From the NCBI GenBank assembly GCA_038207565.1, contig JBBQZQ010000001.1, forward strand, positions 248,001 through 312,000: a stretch of DNA of 64,000 nucleotides, in the 5' to 3' direction. The notes under the pieces were generated by a model. It saw only the letters and a program-made list of their open reading frames with translations. It was not told the origin of the DNA and did no database searches. The stretch comes from JALZAI01 sp038207565 (GTDB lineage: Bacteria > Actinomycetota > Actinomycetes > Mycobacteriales > Jatrophihabitantaceae). Positions 17,016-26,241 of this stretch are shown here, piece after piece (within the stretch, counting starts at the first letter, position 1; every line of letters begins with the position of its first letter). Both the position numbers and the translations under genes were made by a program.

Positions 17016-18062
17016 TCATCGGCACCGATCCCGGTCGTCCATGCAATCGCAATCCGGATGCGGCGGCCACGTGCGGCGCCGTACCCGGACATCGGGCGGG
17101 GCGAACTCCAGCGTCCCCTCGACGGCCGCCGGGCTGCCACCGTCGAGGAACTCGAGGGCTTGCATCGCTGCCAGCCCGGCGACGACCGCCGTGACCGCGA
17201 CCTGGGCTGCAGCGCCCGCGCGATGCGGGTGCGCCAGCTGCACGGCCAGGACGTCCCAGGCGGGATCACGGTCGCGGCGGTGCAGGTCGGCGCAGCCCAG
17301 GCAACTGGTCAGTCCGGGAAGGACGAGCGGCCCGACCACGCCACGGTCGGGCCCGACGCTCACCGCCAGGTGCGCGCAGCCTCGCGCGTGCAATGCGGAC
17401 CGCCGATCGGGGTCGACGGGCTCGTCGATCGCAAGGACCACCAGGTCGGGACGATCGCCGAGGGGCGGGGGCGCCGCGTCAACCTCCGGTGCGGCGCGCA
17501 GCACGGCCGCGGCCGCGGCCTCGTCGTAGCGGCTGCCCTCGTCGGCCGGCCGCAGACCACCCGGCGCGGTCTGGTGCAGCCGGACCGCGCTGCGCTCGAG
17601 GGCGTGAACGCGGCCTACACCAGCCGCAGCCAGCAACCCCGCCAACTGCGCGCCGACCCGACCAGACCCGTGAATCGCGACCGCGCTGTGCCGGCGGACA
17701 GCCAGGACCTCTGCCGCACGTTCGCCGTGCCGCACGCTGAGCGCGGCAAGCTCACTCGCGAGGCGCGGAGCCGGCGGCGCCCGGCGCAGGTCGTCCTGTG
17801 ACGAAGCCACCGGCCAGAGAAAACCGCCTTCGACCAGCGTCCGCTGCAGATCGGTGGTGTCGCCGGGGCCAGAGTGCACCGAGCCACCCTCCGCCGTGCC
17901 ACCCTCCGCCGGGTCGACGCTGCGCCCGAGGAGGCGCCGGACGACCGGCACGCCGACGCCGTCGACGATCACCCGGCGCGTTCCCAGCTCGAGCTGCACG
18001 GTGTTCGGTGCGCGCCAGAGAACGCGCGCCGCCGGACTGAGCATGGTGGTCGACTCGGTCAT
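17016..18062 (-). CDS. ThiF/E1-like adenylyltransferase-fold protein, Rv3196-like
   Basis: 348 aa. The N-terminal ~130 residues resemble the winged/leader-binding part seen in actinobacterial 'cyclodehydratase' proteins (PNTVQLELGTRRVIVDGV). The central part has the Rossmann motif AIHGSGRVGAQLAGLLAAAGVGRV of ThiF/E1 enzymes, although the ATP-binding Arg/Asp pattern is weak. CLGC and CDC pairs near the C-terminus could hold zinc. It lies 90 bp upstream of the ABC1 kinase on the same strand, matching the Rv3196-Rv3197 pair. The reaction is unknown; it may be a non-catalytic E1-like protein. Confidence 0.7.
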   Translation of the reverse strand: MTESTTMLSPAARVLWRAPNTVQLELGTRRVIVDGVGVPVVRRLLGRSVDPAEGGTAEGGSVHSGPGDTTDLQRTLVEGGFLWPVASSQDDLRRAPPAPRLASELAALSVRHGERAAEVLAVRRHSAVAIHGSGRVGAQLAGLLAAAGVGRVHALERSAVRLHQTAPGGLRPADEGSRYDEAAAAAVLRAAPEVDAAPPPLGDRPDLVVLAIDEPVDPDRRSALHARGCAHLAVSVGPDRGVVGPLVLPGLTSCLGCADLHRRDRDPAWDVLAVQLAHPHRAGAAAQVAVTAVVAGLAAMQALEFLDGGSPAAVEGTLEFAPPDVRVRRRTWPPHPDCDCMDDRDRCR

Positions 18063-18309
18063 CGGTGCACGCTCGCACGTCGCCGGAGCCAGGGGTCGAG
18101 TTATCCACAGGTCCCAGGGATCCGAGGTGGCCGGGGCCCCAAACGCGGGGTGGAATGACCCAAACAGGAGATGTCGGACCGCTAAACCTGAGGTCTAAGT
18201 CCACACCTGTGCACAGACTTGTGGACAGGTCTTCCGTGGATCGGCGGCGGCGACGCCAGGCTCGGTGCGCTTCCCCGAAAATGTCCGTGCCCACGGATAC
18301 CCTCCGCCC

Positions 18310-18924
18310 GTGAGTCAGACCACTGTTCGAGACGCCCCACGAGACGCCCCTCGAAACGCCCCTCGAGACGCCGACGCGCGCCAGGTTGTCGTGCGCCGCA
18401 GCGCCCGTCGTCGCCGTACTGTTTCGGCGTATCGCGACGGCGCCCAGATCGTGGTGATGATCCCGGGTCGATTCTCGCGCTCGGAGGAGGCAGAGTGGGT
18501 GCAGCGCATGGTGGCGCGGCTGAGTTCGGCGGCCGACGAACGGGTGCGCCGAGGCGGCGATACCACGCTCGCACGACGCGGCGCCGAGCTGTCGACGTCC
18601 TACCTGGGTGGACGGGCCCGCCCGACGAGCGTGCGGTGGGTTTCCTCGATGCGGACCCGGTGGGCGTCCTGCACGCCCGCCGACGGCACCATCAGGCTCT
18701 CCGAACGGCTGCAGGTCATGCCGCCATGGGTCCGCGACTATGTGCTCATGCACGAACTGGCACACCTGCTCGTGCCCGGCCACGGCCCGGACTTCTGGGC
18801 CCTGGTGCAACGCTATCCACGCACTGAGCGGGCTCGCGGCTATCTCGACGGAGTGAGCGCCGCCGCCCACCTGAATATCGCCGACGACCTGGTCGATGAT
18901 GTCGAGGACAGCGCCGCCTCCTAG
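18310..18924 (+). CDS. YgjP/DUF45-type metallopeptidase-like protein
   Basis: 204 aa. GTG start (VSQTTVRDAP) preferred over an upstream ATG because the upstream residues are not family-like. The core has VRRSARRRRTVSAYRDG, SSMRTRWASCTPADGTIRLSERL and the zinc motif HELAHLLVPGHGPDFW, as in the M48-like YgjP/WLM metal-dependent hydrolases. The N-terminus carries four imperfect copies of an RDAP/RNAP repeat encoded by near-identical 12-bp units. Its stop overlaps the convergent DUF2342 gene by 4 bp on a shared CTAG. Substrate unknown. Confidence 0.8.
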   Translation: MSQTTVRDAPRDAPRNAPRDADARQVVVRRSARRRRTVSAYRDGAQIVVMIPGRFSRSEEAEWVQRMVARLSSAADERVRRGGDTTLARRGAELSTSYLGGRARPTSVRWVSSMRTRWASCTPADGTIRLSERLQVMPPWVRDYVLMHELAHLLVPGHGPDFWALVQRYPRTERARGYLDGVSAAAHLNIADDLVDDVEDSAAS

Positions 18925-20408
18925 GCCGTGGGTGCCGCCGGCCCGTCGTCGCCAGCGCCGTCATCAACCGCCGGTCGGTCGTCTGTCGGCTGGCCATCTG
19001 CCGGTCGGTCCTCTGCCGGTCGGTCCTCTGCCGGTCCGACATCCGTCTGATGCGGTTCGGTCGGGCGCTGTTCGGTCGGGCGCTGTTCGGTCGGGCGCTG
19101 GTCGGTCGGCGCAGTCAGGGCGACGTCCACGCCCAACGTCTCCGCGAAGCCCAACGGGTCGTCGAGGTCCTCGGAGGTGGGCAGCAGGTCGGGGTGTGCC
19201 CAGATGCCGTCACGGCCTGCGACGCCGTGTTTCTCGGTGACGCCCCACCACAGCGCAGCGGCCTCGCGCAGCCGCCGCGGGCGGAGCTCCAGCCCGACGA
19301 GGGTGGCGAAGGTCTGCTCGGCTGGCCCGCCGCTCGCCCTGCGCCGCCGCGATGCCTCGCGAAGCGCATCCGCGCCCGGCATCCGTTCGCCCGCAGCCGC
19401 GGCCACGACCGCGTCCACCCAGCCCTCGACGAGTGCAAGCAGCGTCTCGAGGCGGCGGAGCGCGGCCTGCTGCTCGGGGGTCTGCTCCGGCTCGAACAAC
19501 CCCCCGGCCAGTGCCGCCTGCACGCTCTCCGGATTGCCCGGGTCGACGTCGCCCATCGCGTGTTCGATAGCGGAGAGATCCACGGTGATGCCGCGCGCAT
19601 ATTCCTCGATGGTCGAGAGCAGGCGCTGACGCAGCCACGGCACGTGCGTGAACAGTCGCTGATGTGCCGCCTCGCGCAGCCCGAGGTACAGCAGCACCTC
19701 GTCGGCGGGTCGCTCCAGGCCCGCTCCGAACGCCGCCACATTGGCCGGGACGAGGGCGGCGACGCCGCGGGGGCCGAGCGGAATGCCTATGTCCGTGGCG
19801 CCCACGACCTCGCGGGCCAGCCCGGACAGGCCCTGACCGACCTGAGCGCCGAACATCAGCCCGCCGATCTGGTTCATGATCCCGGCGAGAGGCAATCCTG
19901 CGGGCAGGCCGCCGGGCAGGCCCGGGAGGCCGGGTAGGCCGGCCATCCCGCCCAACGCACCCATTCCACCCATTCCGCCCAGCGCGCCCATCGGACCACC
20001 CTCGCCGTCGCCGGTCGGCATAGCGCTTGCCATGGCGGCGACGACGCGCTCGGCGACCGGGTCACACAGCGACTTCCAGACCGGCAGGGTCTGCTCGAGC
20101 CACTCGAGCCGGGTCCAGGATGCGATGCTCTGGATGCCGGAGGGCAGGTCGGTGACCTCGTTCAACCACAGATCGGCGAGCCGGATCGACTCGCCCACGG
20201 CCGCACGTTCGGCAGGGGAGTAGCCGGGGTTGGCCCCCGACAGCCCGGAGACCGCCATCTGTTTGGCGAGGTCCCAGTTCACCGGACCACCGGACCAGGA
20301 GAACAGCTTCTGCAGCTCCGCGAAAAGGGGCATCTGTCCGAACAGGTCGTCGCCACCGCCCTGCGAGGGGTCGCCGCCACCGAATCCGAACGGCACCTGA
20401 TTACTCAT
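18921..20408 (-). CDS. DUF2342 zincin-like putative hydrolase, Rv3195-like
   Basis: 495 aa starting MSNQVPFGFGGGDPSQ. The N-terminal part (PVNWDLAKQMAVSG, SPAERAAVGESIRLADLWLNE) and the REAAHQRLFTHVPWLRQRLLSTIEEYARGI segment are typical of DUF2342/zincin-3 proteins found across actinobacteria, some annotated as F420-biosynthesis associated. A Gly/Met-rich stretch lies at about 135-185. The last ~55 residues are a low-complexity tail of repeating TEQRPTEQRP and AEDRPAEDRP units with matching DNA repeats. No signal peptide. The gene order ABC1 kinase, ThiF-like, DUF2342, PDZ matches Rv3197-Rv3194c. Molecular function not established. Confidence 0.82.
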   Translation of the reverse strand: MSNQVPFGFGGGDPSQGGGDDLFGQMPLFAELQKLFSWSGGPVNWDLAKQMAVSGLSGANPGYSPAERAAVGESIRLADLWLNEVTDLPSGIQSIASWTRLEWLEQTLPVWKSLCDPVAERVVAAMASAMPTGDGEGGPMGALGGMGGMGALGGMAGLPGLPGLPGGLPAGLPLAGIMNQIGGLMFGAQVGQGLSGLAREVVGATDIGIPLGPRGVAALVPANVAAFGAGLERPADEVLLYLGLREAAHQRLFTHVPWLRQRLLSTIEEYARGITVDLSAIEHAMGDVDPGNPESVQAALAGGLFEPEQTPEQQAALRRLETLLALVEGWVDAVVAAAAGERMPGADALREASRRRRASGGPAEQTFATLVGLELRPRRLREAAALWWGVTEKHGVAGRDGIWAHPDLLPTSEDLDDPLGFAETLGVDVALTAPTDQRPTEQRPTEQRPTEPHQTDVGPAEDRPAEDRPADGQPTDDRPAVDDGAGDDGPAAPTA

Positions 20409-20509
20409 GAAGTCCACGGTAGTAGCGACGAACGAGACCCGCAGGCTGTTCCGCTCCCCGTCCGCGTTGCGCCGACGGCGAACACCGGTACGCCGATACC
20501 GTGCGCCTC

Positions 20510-20725
20510 ATGACATGGGCGGCGTGGCTCGGTGCTCCGGTCGCTGCCACCGTCTTGGCCGCGATCTGGTCCTGGGGGCGCGGCGTCCGTGCACGGGGTC
20601 CGCGGCGGGTCAGCACCCGTGCTGCCATGCAGGCCCACAGCGACTATCTGGACGCGTTGACCATCCCTGCCAGCAACGCCGGACGGCCGATACGCGGCGG
20701 GGCGGACACCACGCCCGACGGTTAG
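20510..20725 (+). CDS. small single-pass membrane protein
   Basis: 71 aa, MTWAAWLGAPVAATVLAAIW at the N-terminus forming one membrane helix, then RGVRARGPRRVSTRAAMQAHSDYLDALTIP, a basic cytoplasmic tail. A GTG three codons upstream is an alternative start. It is placed 10 bp before the PDZ-Lon protease gene on the same strand, so probably co-transcribed. No recognised family. Confidence 0.55.
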   Translation: MTWAAWLGAPVAATVLAAIWSWGRGVRARGPRRVSTRAAMQAHSDYLDALTIPASNAGRPIRGGADTTPDG

Positions 20726-20735
20726 GCTCCTGATC

Positions 20736-21800
20736 ATGTTCAGCTCCGCCGCGAGCGCGATCGCCGCTTTGAGCAGGCGGGTCCGCACCCTGATCGTCGC
20801 GGCGCTGGTGTTCCTGGTGCTCCTCGTCCTGGCGATGACCTTGCCGGTCCCTTACGTGATCCTGTCGCCGGGCCCGACCTACAACACGCTCGGCGCGGAC
20901 GACAAGGGCAGCACGATCATCGTCCTCAAGGGCACCCGGGCCAAGAAGACCTCCGGCCACCTGAACATGACAACGGTGTTGGTGTCGACGCAGCAGCTGA
21001 CCGTCTTCGACGCCCTGAGCGCCTGGGTCCAATCCGACGAGGTCGTGGTGCCGAGATCGTCGATCTATCCGCCCGGTGAGAGCCAGGACCAGGTCGACCA
21101 GCAGAACGCCCAGGACTTCAGCGATTCGCAGGACAACGCGATAGCGGCCGCATCGTGCGAGCTCGGCTACCGCACGCAGTTCGGCGTGGTCTCCGTGCGC
21201 GGCGACGGAGCGGCCGCGGGCAAGCTGCAGCCCGCGGATGTCGTGAAGACCCTCGACGGTGCGCCGGCCGACAGCGACGTATTGCTGCGTCAGCTGTTGG
21301 CCAAGGATGCGCCGGGCACGAAGGTCGAGGTGGGCATCCTGCGTGCGGGGCGTGCCAAGACCGTCGCGATCACCCTGGGCAAGCCCGTCGGCGGGCGTTC
21401 GGGCGGCAGCATCGGCATCGGCGTCGGCCAGGTGTGCCCACTGCCCTTCACCGTCGATCTCGGTCTCGGCAACCAGATCGGGGGCCCGTCCGCGGGTCTG
21501 ATGTTCGCGCTCGGAATCATGGACAAGACCGGCAAGCAGGACCTCACCGACGGTCGGTTCATCGCCGGTACCGGAACGATCGATTCGAGCGGTTCGGTCG
21601 GCCCGATCGGCGGCATCCAGCTGAAGATGATCGCGGCCCGCCGGGCGGGGGCGTCGGTCTTCCTCGCCCCCGCAGGCAACTGCGCCGACGTACGAGGTGC
21701 CATCCCGGGCGGGCTGGACGTGGTGAAGGTCGACACGCTGCACCACGCGGTGCAGTACCTCAACGACCTCGAGCAGAAGAAGCCCGTTCCGCATTGCTGA
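20736..21800 (+). CDS. membrane-anchored PDZ / Lon-type (S16) serine protease, YlbL/Rv3194c family
   Basis: 354 aa. One N-terminal membrane helix (LIVAALVFLVLLVLAMTLPV), an extracytoplasmic PDZ domain around 130-220 (VRGDGAAAGKLQPADVVKTLDG) and a C-terminal Lon protease domain. The catalytic Ser is in GGPSAGLMFALG and the Lys in GPIGGIQLKMIAARRAG, the Ser-Lys dyad of S16. Bacillus YlbL-type proteins degrade membrane or cell-division-related substrates. The gene is in the conserved order next to UPF0182 (Rv3193c). Confidence 0.92.
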   Translation: MFSSAASAIAALSRRVRTLIVAALVFLVLLVLAMTLPVPYVILSPGPTYNTLGADDKGSTIIVLKGTRAKKTSGHLNMTTVLVSTQQLTVFDALSAWVQSDEVVVPRSSIYPPGESQDQVDQQNAQDFSDSQDNAIAAASCELGYRTQFGVVSVRGDGAAAGKLQPADVVKTLDGAPADSDVLLRQLLAKDAPGTKVEVGILRAGRAKTVAITLGKPVGGRSGGSIGIGVGQVCPLPFTVDLGLGNQIGGPSAGLMFALGIMDKTGKQDLTDGRFIAGTGTIDSSGSVGPIGGIQLKMIAARRAGASVFLAPAGNCADVRGAIPGGLDVVKVDTLHHAVQYLNDLEQKKPVPHC

Positions 21801-21807
21801 GCGCGGC

Positions 21808-22323
21808 TCAGTCCTCGTGCAGGGTAGCAAGCAGCGCGTTCGTGAGGTTGGGGGCGAGGTCCGCCCCGGTGAGCAGGTCGTCCTCGGCCGCCCCGTCGGT
21901 CGCACGCAGGCGGAGCATGGCGGCGCTCGACCCGTCGCGCAGCACCGCGACGATCAATCGCGCCTCACGCCGCTCCGGATGGCCGGCAACCCTCGACAGC
22001 GCCGCCTCGCCGTCCAGATCGACATTGGCGGACGGAGGCAGGATCAGGATCTCCTGCGCCAGCGCACAACCGGCCACCGATTCCGGCCAGCCAATCTGGG
22101 CGAGCGCTTCATCAAGTTCACCGTCAGGCAGCGATTCCTGCTCGATGGGGGTCAGCGTGTCACCGCCCGACCCGTCGACGCCCAGCCTTGCAGCGGCTTC
22201 CGGCTCGTCCTGGGAGAAGCGATCAGCCGCCACCAGCGCGAACAGCGACGGACCCCGGTCCCAGCCCGTCTGCCCGACGTAGGCCTCGATCTCGGCTGCT
22301 GCAGCTTCCACCACGGTGCTCAT
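21808..22323 (-). CDS. PPA1309-family protein of unknown function
   Basis: 171 aa from ATG (MSTVVEAAAAEIEAYVGQTGWDRGPSLFALVA). The Trp-Asp-containing N-terminus and C-terminal LIVAVLRDGSSAAMLRLR...DLLTGADLAPNLTNALLATL are typical of the actinobacterial PPA1309 family, which always lies beside the UPF0182 gene. No catalytic motif or membrane segment is visible. It is convergent with the PDZ-Lon protease (7-bp gap) and divergent from UPF0182, so it may share a promoter region of about 100 bp with the latter. Confidence 0.8.
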   Translation of the reverse strand: MSTVVEAAAAEIEAYVGQTGWDRGPSLFALVAADRFSQDEPEAAARLGVDGSGGDTLTPIEQESLPDGELDEALAQIGWPESVAGCALAQEILILPPSANVDLDGEAALSRVAGHPERREARLIVAVLRDGSSAAMLRLRATDGAAEDDLLTGADLAPNLTNALLATLHED

Positions 22324-22426
22324 GCCTGGATCCTGCCCGAGACGCGGACGGAACCTCAGGTCAGGCCGGTACGTTGACGACAAGCCGGACCTAGCCGATC
22401 GACGTCATCTGACCCTGGAGTCGCCC

Positions 22427-25405
22427 GTGGCCATGCGGCCGCCCGTCCCGAACATCACGCTGTCACGCCGCTCGAGGATTGCGCTGTGGACGGCGGGGAC
22501 ATTGCTCGTCCTCATCATCGTTCTGGTCCAGACGACGGGCGTGTACATCAACTACCTGTGGTTCGGTTCGCTCGGCTACCGCGGCGTCTACACCACCATC
22601 TTCTGGACCCGGCTGGTGCTCTTCCTGATCTTCGGGATCACGATGGCGCTGATCATCGGCGTCAACCTGGTCGTGGCCTACCTCTTGCGGCCCCCGTTCC
22701 GGCCCATGTCGGTCGAGCAGCAGAACATCGAGCGTTATCGCGTGCTGCTCGAACCGCGGCGTTGGCTCGTGCTCATCGGCGTCACGCTGATCGCGCTGTT
22801 CTCGGCAGGACTGGCCGCGCAGGGCAACTGGGCTACGTGGCAGCTGTGGCTGCATGGCGGATCTTTCGGGCAGAAGGACCCGCAGTTCCACCTCGACATC
22901 TCGTTCTTCGCCTGGGACTACCCGGCTTACCGCCTGCTGCTTGGTTTCGGCTTCAGTGCGATCCTGTTCTCGCTCATTCTCTCGGCGGGAGTGCACTATC
23001 TGCTCGGCGCGATCCGGTTGCAGACCCCTGGTCCGAAGATCACGCTCTCCGCGCGACGGCACCTCACCGTGCTCGTCTTCGTCTTCATCGTGCTCAAGGC
23101 GATGGCATATTGGCTCGACCGATACGGCCTGGTCTTCTCCGGGCGCAGCAAGTTCACCGGCGCGTCCTACACCGACGTGCACGCCGTACTGCCCTCGCGC
23201 ACCATCCTGTTCTGGATCGCCATCATCATCGCCCTCGGGCTTATCGCCAGCCTGTGGTTGCGCAGCACCCTGCTGCCGGGTATCGCATTTGTGTCCATGC
23301 TCGTGCTGAGCATCCTCATCAGCGGCATCTACCCCGCGATCCTGCAGCAGGTCTCGGTGAAGCCGAACGCCAGCTCGAAGGAAGCCCCATACATCAAGAA
23401 GAACATCGAGGCCACCCGCGATGCCTACAACATCGCGACGGGCGGCAATGTCGCGTACGTGGACTACAAAGCGACGCCCTCGCCCGATCTCAGCGCGCCG
23501 ACACAGACCGGCAATCCGACGCTGGACAACATCCGGATCCTGGATCCGAACATCGTCTCGCCCACGTTCGCGCGGTTCCAGCAGTTCAAGAACGTGTACG
23601 GTTTCGCTTCCAAACTCGACGTGGACCGGTACAAGGCCAACGGCAACGAGCAGGATTACATCGTCGGCGTGCGCGAGTTGGACGCCGCGAACCTTACATT
23701 GACCCAGACCAACTGGATCAACGAGCACACCAACTACACCCATGGCGACGGCTTCGTCGCTGCGGCGGCGAACACCGACGTCACGAATCCCGGTGACAAG
23801 ACCAACACCTTCACCGAGTCCGGGATCCCGGCCAAGGGCCCGCTCGGTCTGACGAACGGCGCGACCTACTACGGCGAACTGCTGCCCGACTATTCGATCG
23901 TCGGAGCCGCCGGTACGAAGCAGGAGTTCGACGGCAACGGTGAGACCAAGGTGCGCTACGCGGGCGGAGGCGGCGTGTCGCTCGGCAACCTCTTCAGCCG
24001 GCTCGCATTTGCGGTGAACTACAAGCAGACCAACTTCCTGCTCAACAATGCCGCCAGCGCCAAGGGCGCGAACATCATCTTCGATCGCGATCCCCGGGTG
24101 ATGGTGCAGAAGGTCGCACCGTTCCTCAAGGTAGACGGTGATCCCTACCCGATCGTGGACAGCGCTACCGGGCACATCGTCTGGATGGTGGACGGTTACA
24201 CGACAATGGACAACTACCCGTACTCGGAGCGACAGTCTCTCTCGAGGTTGACCGACGACGCGCTGGCGGCTGCGAACAGGACCGCGAAGCAGCCCAACGA
24301 CACGATCAACTACATTCGCAACTCGGTAAAGGCCACCGTGGACGCCTACACCGGCAAGGTGTCGCTCTACCGGTGGGACACCAAGGATCCGGTGCTCAAG
24401 GCATGGGCGAGCGTGTTCCCGAACCTGGTGCAGGACAAGTCGTCGATGCCGGGTTCGATCCGCGAGCACGTGCGCTATCCCGAGGATCTGTTCAAGGTGC
24501 AGCGGGCGTTGCTCGCCACGTACCACGTCGACAACCCGGTGACCTTCTTCAACGTCGGTGCGAAGTGGACCGTGCCGAAGGATCCGACCAACTCCAGCCT
24601 AGGTGCACAACCGCCGTACTACGTGCTGGCGGCCCCGCCGAGTGGCAGTTCCACGGATGCGGAGTTCCAGCTGACATCGCCGATGAACGTCAACAACTCG
24701 ACGTACCTCGCGTCGTACTTGAGCGTGAACAGTGACCCCGGCCCGGACTACGGAAAGATCACTGTCCTGCAATTGCCCGGAGGCTCACAATCGGTCCAGG
24801 GGCCGGAGCAGGTCTACACGCTCATCACGAACAACAGCTTCATCCGCAAGGATTCGCTGTCCGCGCAGGGCGCCGGGAGTTCGAACCTGCTGCACGGGAA
24901 TCTGCTGACCCTGCCGCTCGGCAAGTCGTTCCTCTACATCGAACCGCTGTACCTGCAGAGCACCACCTCGACCGGCGGGGCCTACCCCAGTCTCAACCGC
25001 GTGATCGTTGTCTACGGGGACAAGGTGGGATACGGCGCGACACTGGCCGATGCGCTGTCGGACTTCGAACCGGGCAACACCACCGGGCACACGATCAATC
25101 TGACTACAGGCGGGACCAACGGCACGACCCCGCCGCCCACCACGCCGCCCCCGTCTCCCGCGTCGCCGTCGGGGAGCGCGACACCCGGTGGTCCCGTGAC
25201 GGTGCCGCAGCTGGATTCCGCCCTCGCGGACCTACAGGCCGCCTACAAGACCGGAGACTTCGCCAAGATCGGCGTGGCGCAGCAAGCCCTCAAGGACCTC
25301 GTGGACCGTTACCAGGCGCAGCAGGGTTCCGCTTCGCCCTCCTCGAGCAGTTCGCCGCCGACTACGACCACCAGTCCGTCACCGACCCGATCCGGCGGAG
25401 GCTGA
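22427..25405 (+). CDS. UPF0182-family multi-pass membrane protein, Rv3193c/Rv0064-like
   Basis: 992 aa. GTG 22427 is chosen for its spacing to a GGAG at 22417-22420; ATG 22433 is the alternative. About seven membrane helices occupy the first ~320 residues (RIALWTAGTLLVLIIVLV, ILFWIAIIIALGLIAS and others). A large extracytoplasmic domain follows with the conserved YPYSERQSLSRLTDDAL region, and a Pro/Ser/Thr-rich C-terminus. The family is universal in actinobacteria and of unknown function; envelope-related roles are suspected. It is the last gene before the initiator tRNA and ends the conserved core block. Confidence 0.9.
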   Translation: MAMRPPVPNITLSRRSRIALWTAGTLLVLIIVLVQTTGVYINYLWFGSLGYRGVYTTIFWTRLVLFLIFGITMALIIGVNLVVAYLLRPPFRPMSVEQQNIERYRVLLEPRRWLVLIGVTLIALFSAGLAAQGNWATWQLWLHGGSFGQKDPQFHLDISFFAWDYPAYRLLLGFGFSAILFSLILSAGVHYLLGAIRLQTPGPKITLSARRHLTVLVFVFIVLKAMAYWLDRYGLVFSGRSKFTGASYTDVHAVLPSRTILFWIAIIIALGLIASLWLRSTLLPGIAFVSMLVLSILISGIYPAILQQVSVKPNASSKEAPYIKKNIEATRDAYNIATGGNVAYVDYKATPSPDLSAPTQTGNPTLDNIRILDPNIVSPTFARFQQFKNVYGFASKLDVDRYKANGNEQDYIVGVRELDAANLTLTQTNWINEHTNYTHGDGFVAAAANTDVTNPGDKTNTFTESGIPAKGPLGLTNGATYYGELLPDYSIVGAAGTKQEFDGNGETKVRYAGGGGVSLGNLFSRLAFAVNYKQTNFLLNNAASAKGANIIFDRDPRVMVQKVAPFLKVDGDPYPIVDSATGHIVWMVDGYTTMDNYPYSERQSLSRLTDDALAAANRTAKQPNDTINYIRNSVKATVDAYTGKVSLYRWDTKDPVLKAWASVFPNLVQDKSSMPGSIREHVRYPEDLFKVQRALLATYHVDNPVTFFNVGAKWTVPKDPTNSSLGAQPPYYVLAAPPSGSSTDAEFQLTSPMNVNNSTYLASYLSVNSDPGPDYGKITVLQLPGGSQSVQGPEQVYTLITNNSFIRKDSLSAQGAGSSNLLHGNLLTLPLGKSFLYIEPLYLQSTTSTGGAYPSLNRVIVVYGDKVGYGATLADALSDFEPGNTTGHTINLTTGGTNGTTPPPTTPPPSPASPSGSATPGGPVTVPQLDSALADLQAAYKTGDFAKIGVAQQALKDLVDRYQAQQGSASPSSSSSPPTTTTSPSPTRSGGG

Positions 25406-25466
25406 CCACCGTCACGGAGCCCGGTGTGGAATGCAGCGTGCTAGTTCGCTAACCTGGGTACTGCGA

Positions 25467-25543
25467 CGCGGGGTGGAGCAGCTCGGTAGCTCGCTGGGCT
25501 CATAACCCAGAGGTCGTAGGTTCAAATCCTACCCCCGCTACCA
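25467..25543 (+). tRNA. initiator tRNA-fMet (CAT anticodon)
   Basis: 77 nt including an encoded CCA. The anticodon loop CTCATAA is closed by a stem with the initiator-specific GGG/CCC pairs (TGGGCTCATAACCCA). Acceptor strand CGCGGGG faces CCCCGCT, leaving the unpaired position 1 x 72 (C/U) that marks initiators. The T-arm TAGGTTCAAATCCTA is intact. The accessory region begins immediately downstream, so this may be an integration site. Confidence 0.96.
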
Positions 25544-25560
25544 CGTAGGGCAGTAAATAC

Positions 25561-25592
25561 AAGGGCTCCGATGCTTTGGCATCGGGGCCCTT
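25561..25592 (+). terminator. terminator hairpin downstream of tRNA-fMet
   Basis: A 14-bp stem (25561-25574 with 25579-25592, one G.U pair) closes a TTTG loop. It is followed by GATCATTT rather than a pure T run, and lies 17 bp after the tRNA CCA. Confidence 0.75.
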
Positions 25593-25700
25593 GATCATTT
25601 GCCACCCGCTTGCCATCAAGAATCTGTTGGTCACGATCCGGTAACGCATGTCGTGTTCACTGCCTCCCCCTCCACTTGAGCGGGGTGAGGGGTGATTTCC

Positions 25701-25898
25701 ATGGACGTTTCGAACCTGCCAGCGGTGCTCGATCTGCCTGCCGCCGCCCGCCTGCTTGGCATTGGTCGGACGATGGCCTACGAGTTGGTGCGCGACGATG
25801 CCTGGCCGACGCCGATCATTCGGCTCGGCAAGCTGATCAGGGTGCCAACGCGTCCGCTGCTCGATCTACTCGAAGGCCGCGTTGGCCCGGCGGCCTGA
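25701..25898 (+). CDS. excisionase-like helix-turn-helix protein
   Basis: 65 aa from ATG (MDVSNLPAVLDLPAAARLLG), with GAGGGGTGA upstream as ribosome site. LPAAARLLGIGRTMAYELVRDDAWPTPIIRLGKLIRVPTRPLLDLL is the winged-helix pattern of Xis/AlpA/MerR-like DNA-binding proteins that accompany actinobacterial integrative elements and prophages, commonly placed beside the tRNA attachment site. No integrase is found next to it. Its end overlaps the next gene's start. It probably marks a decayed integrated element. Confidence 0.75.
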   Translation: MDVSNLPAVLDLPAAARLLGIGRTMAYELVRDDAWPTPIIRLGKLIRVPTRPLLDLLEGRVGPAA

Positions 25899-26241
25899 GC
25901 TGCTCGAGTGCCCGTGGTGCGGCCACGTCTTCCGCCCCGGCCGCACCGGGCGGATGCCGAGGTGGTGCTCGCCGACCTGCCGGCATCGAGCGTGGGAGCA
26001 GTCGCGAGCCGCAGCCTCGGGCCGCTGTGCCGTCGAGGTCGTCGAACGCCGAGTCGAGGTCCCGGTTGTCGTCGAACGCAAGGTGACCATCTCGCCGCGT
26101 GGGTTGGCATGGTTGTCCGTGCTCGCCGACTTGGAGCGCCAGCTCGACACCGGCCGCCTCTACGACCGCGACCTCCCGGCCGTGATCACGGCGATCAACG
26201 CGGTGGGCGCCGCGGCAGAACGACGTCGTCGACATCGATGA
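25882..26241 (+). CDS. hypothetical protein with N-terminal zinc knuckle
   Basis: 119 aa, starting at a TTG that overlaps the excisionase-like gene by 17 bp. CPWCGHVFRPGRTGRMPRWCSPTCRHRAW in the first 40 residues has two CxxC-type pairs and a following His, as in small zinc ribbons on mobile-element accessory proteins. The rest is a helical region (WLSVLADLERQLDTGRL). The last 47 bp overlap the convergent gene at 26195-26506, so one of the two 3' ends may not be used. No specific function. Confidence 0.55.
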   Translation: MARRPELLECPWCGHVFRPGRTGRMPRWCSPTCRHRAWEQSRAAASGRCAVEVVERRVEVPVVVERKVTISPRGLAWLSVLADLERQLDTGRLYDRDLPAVITAINAVGAAAERRRRHR

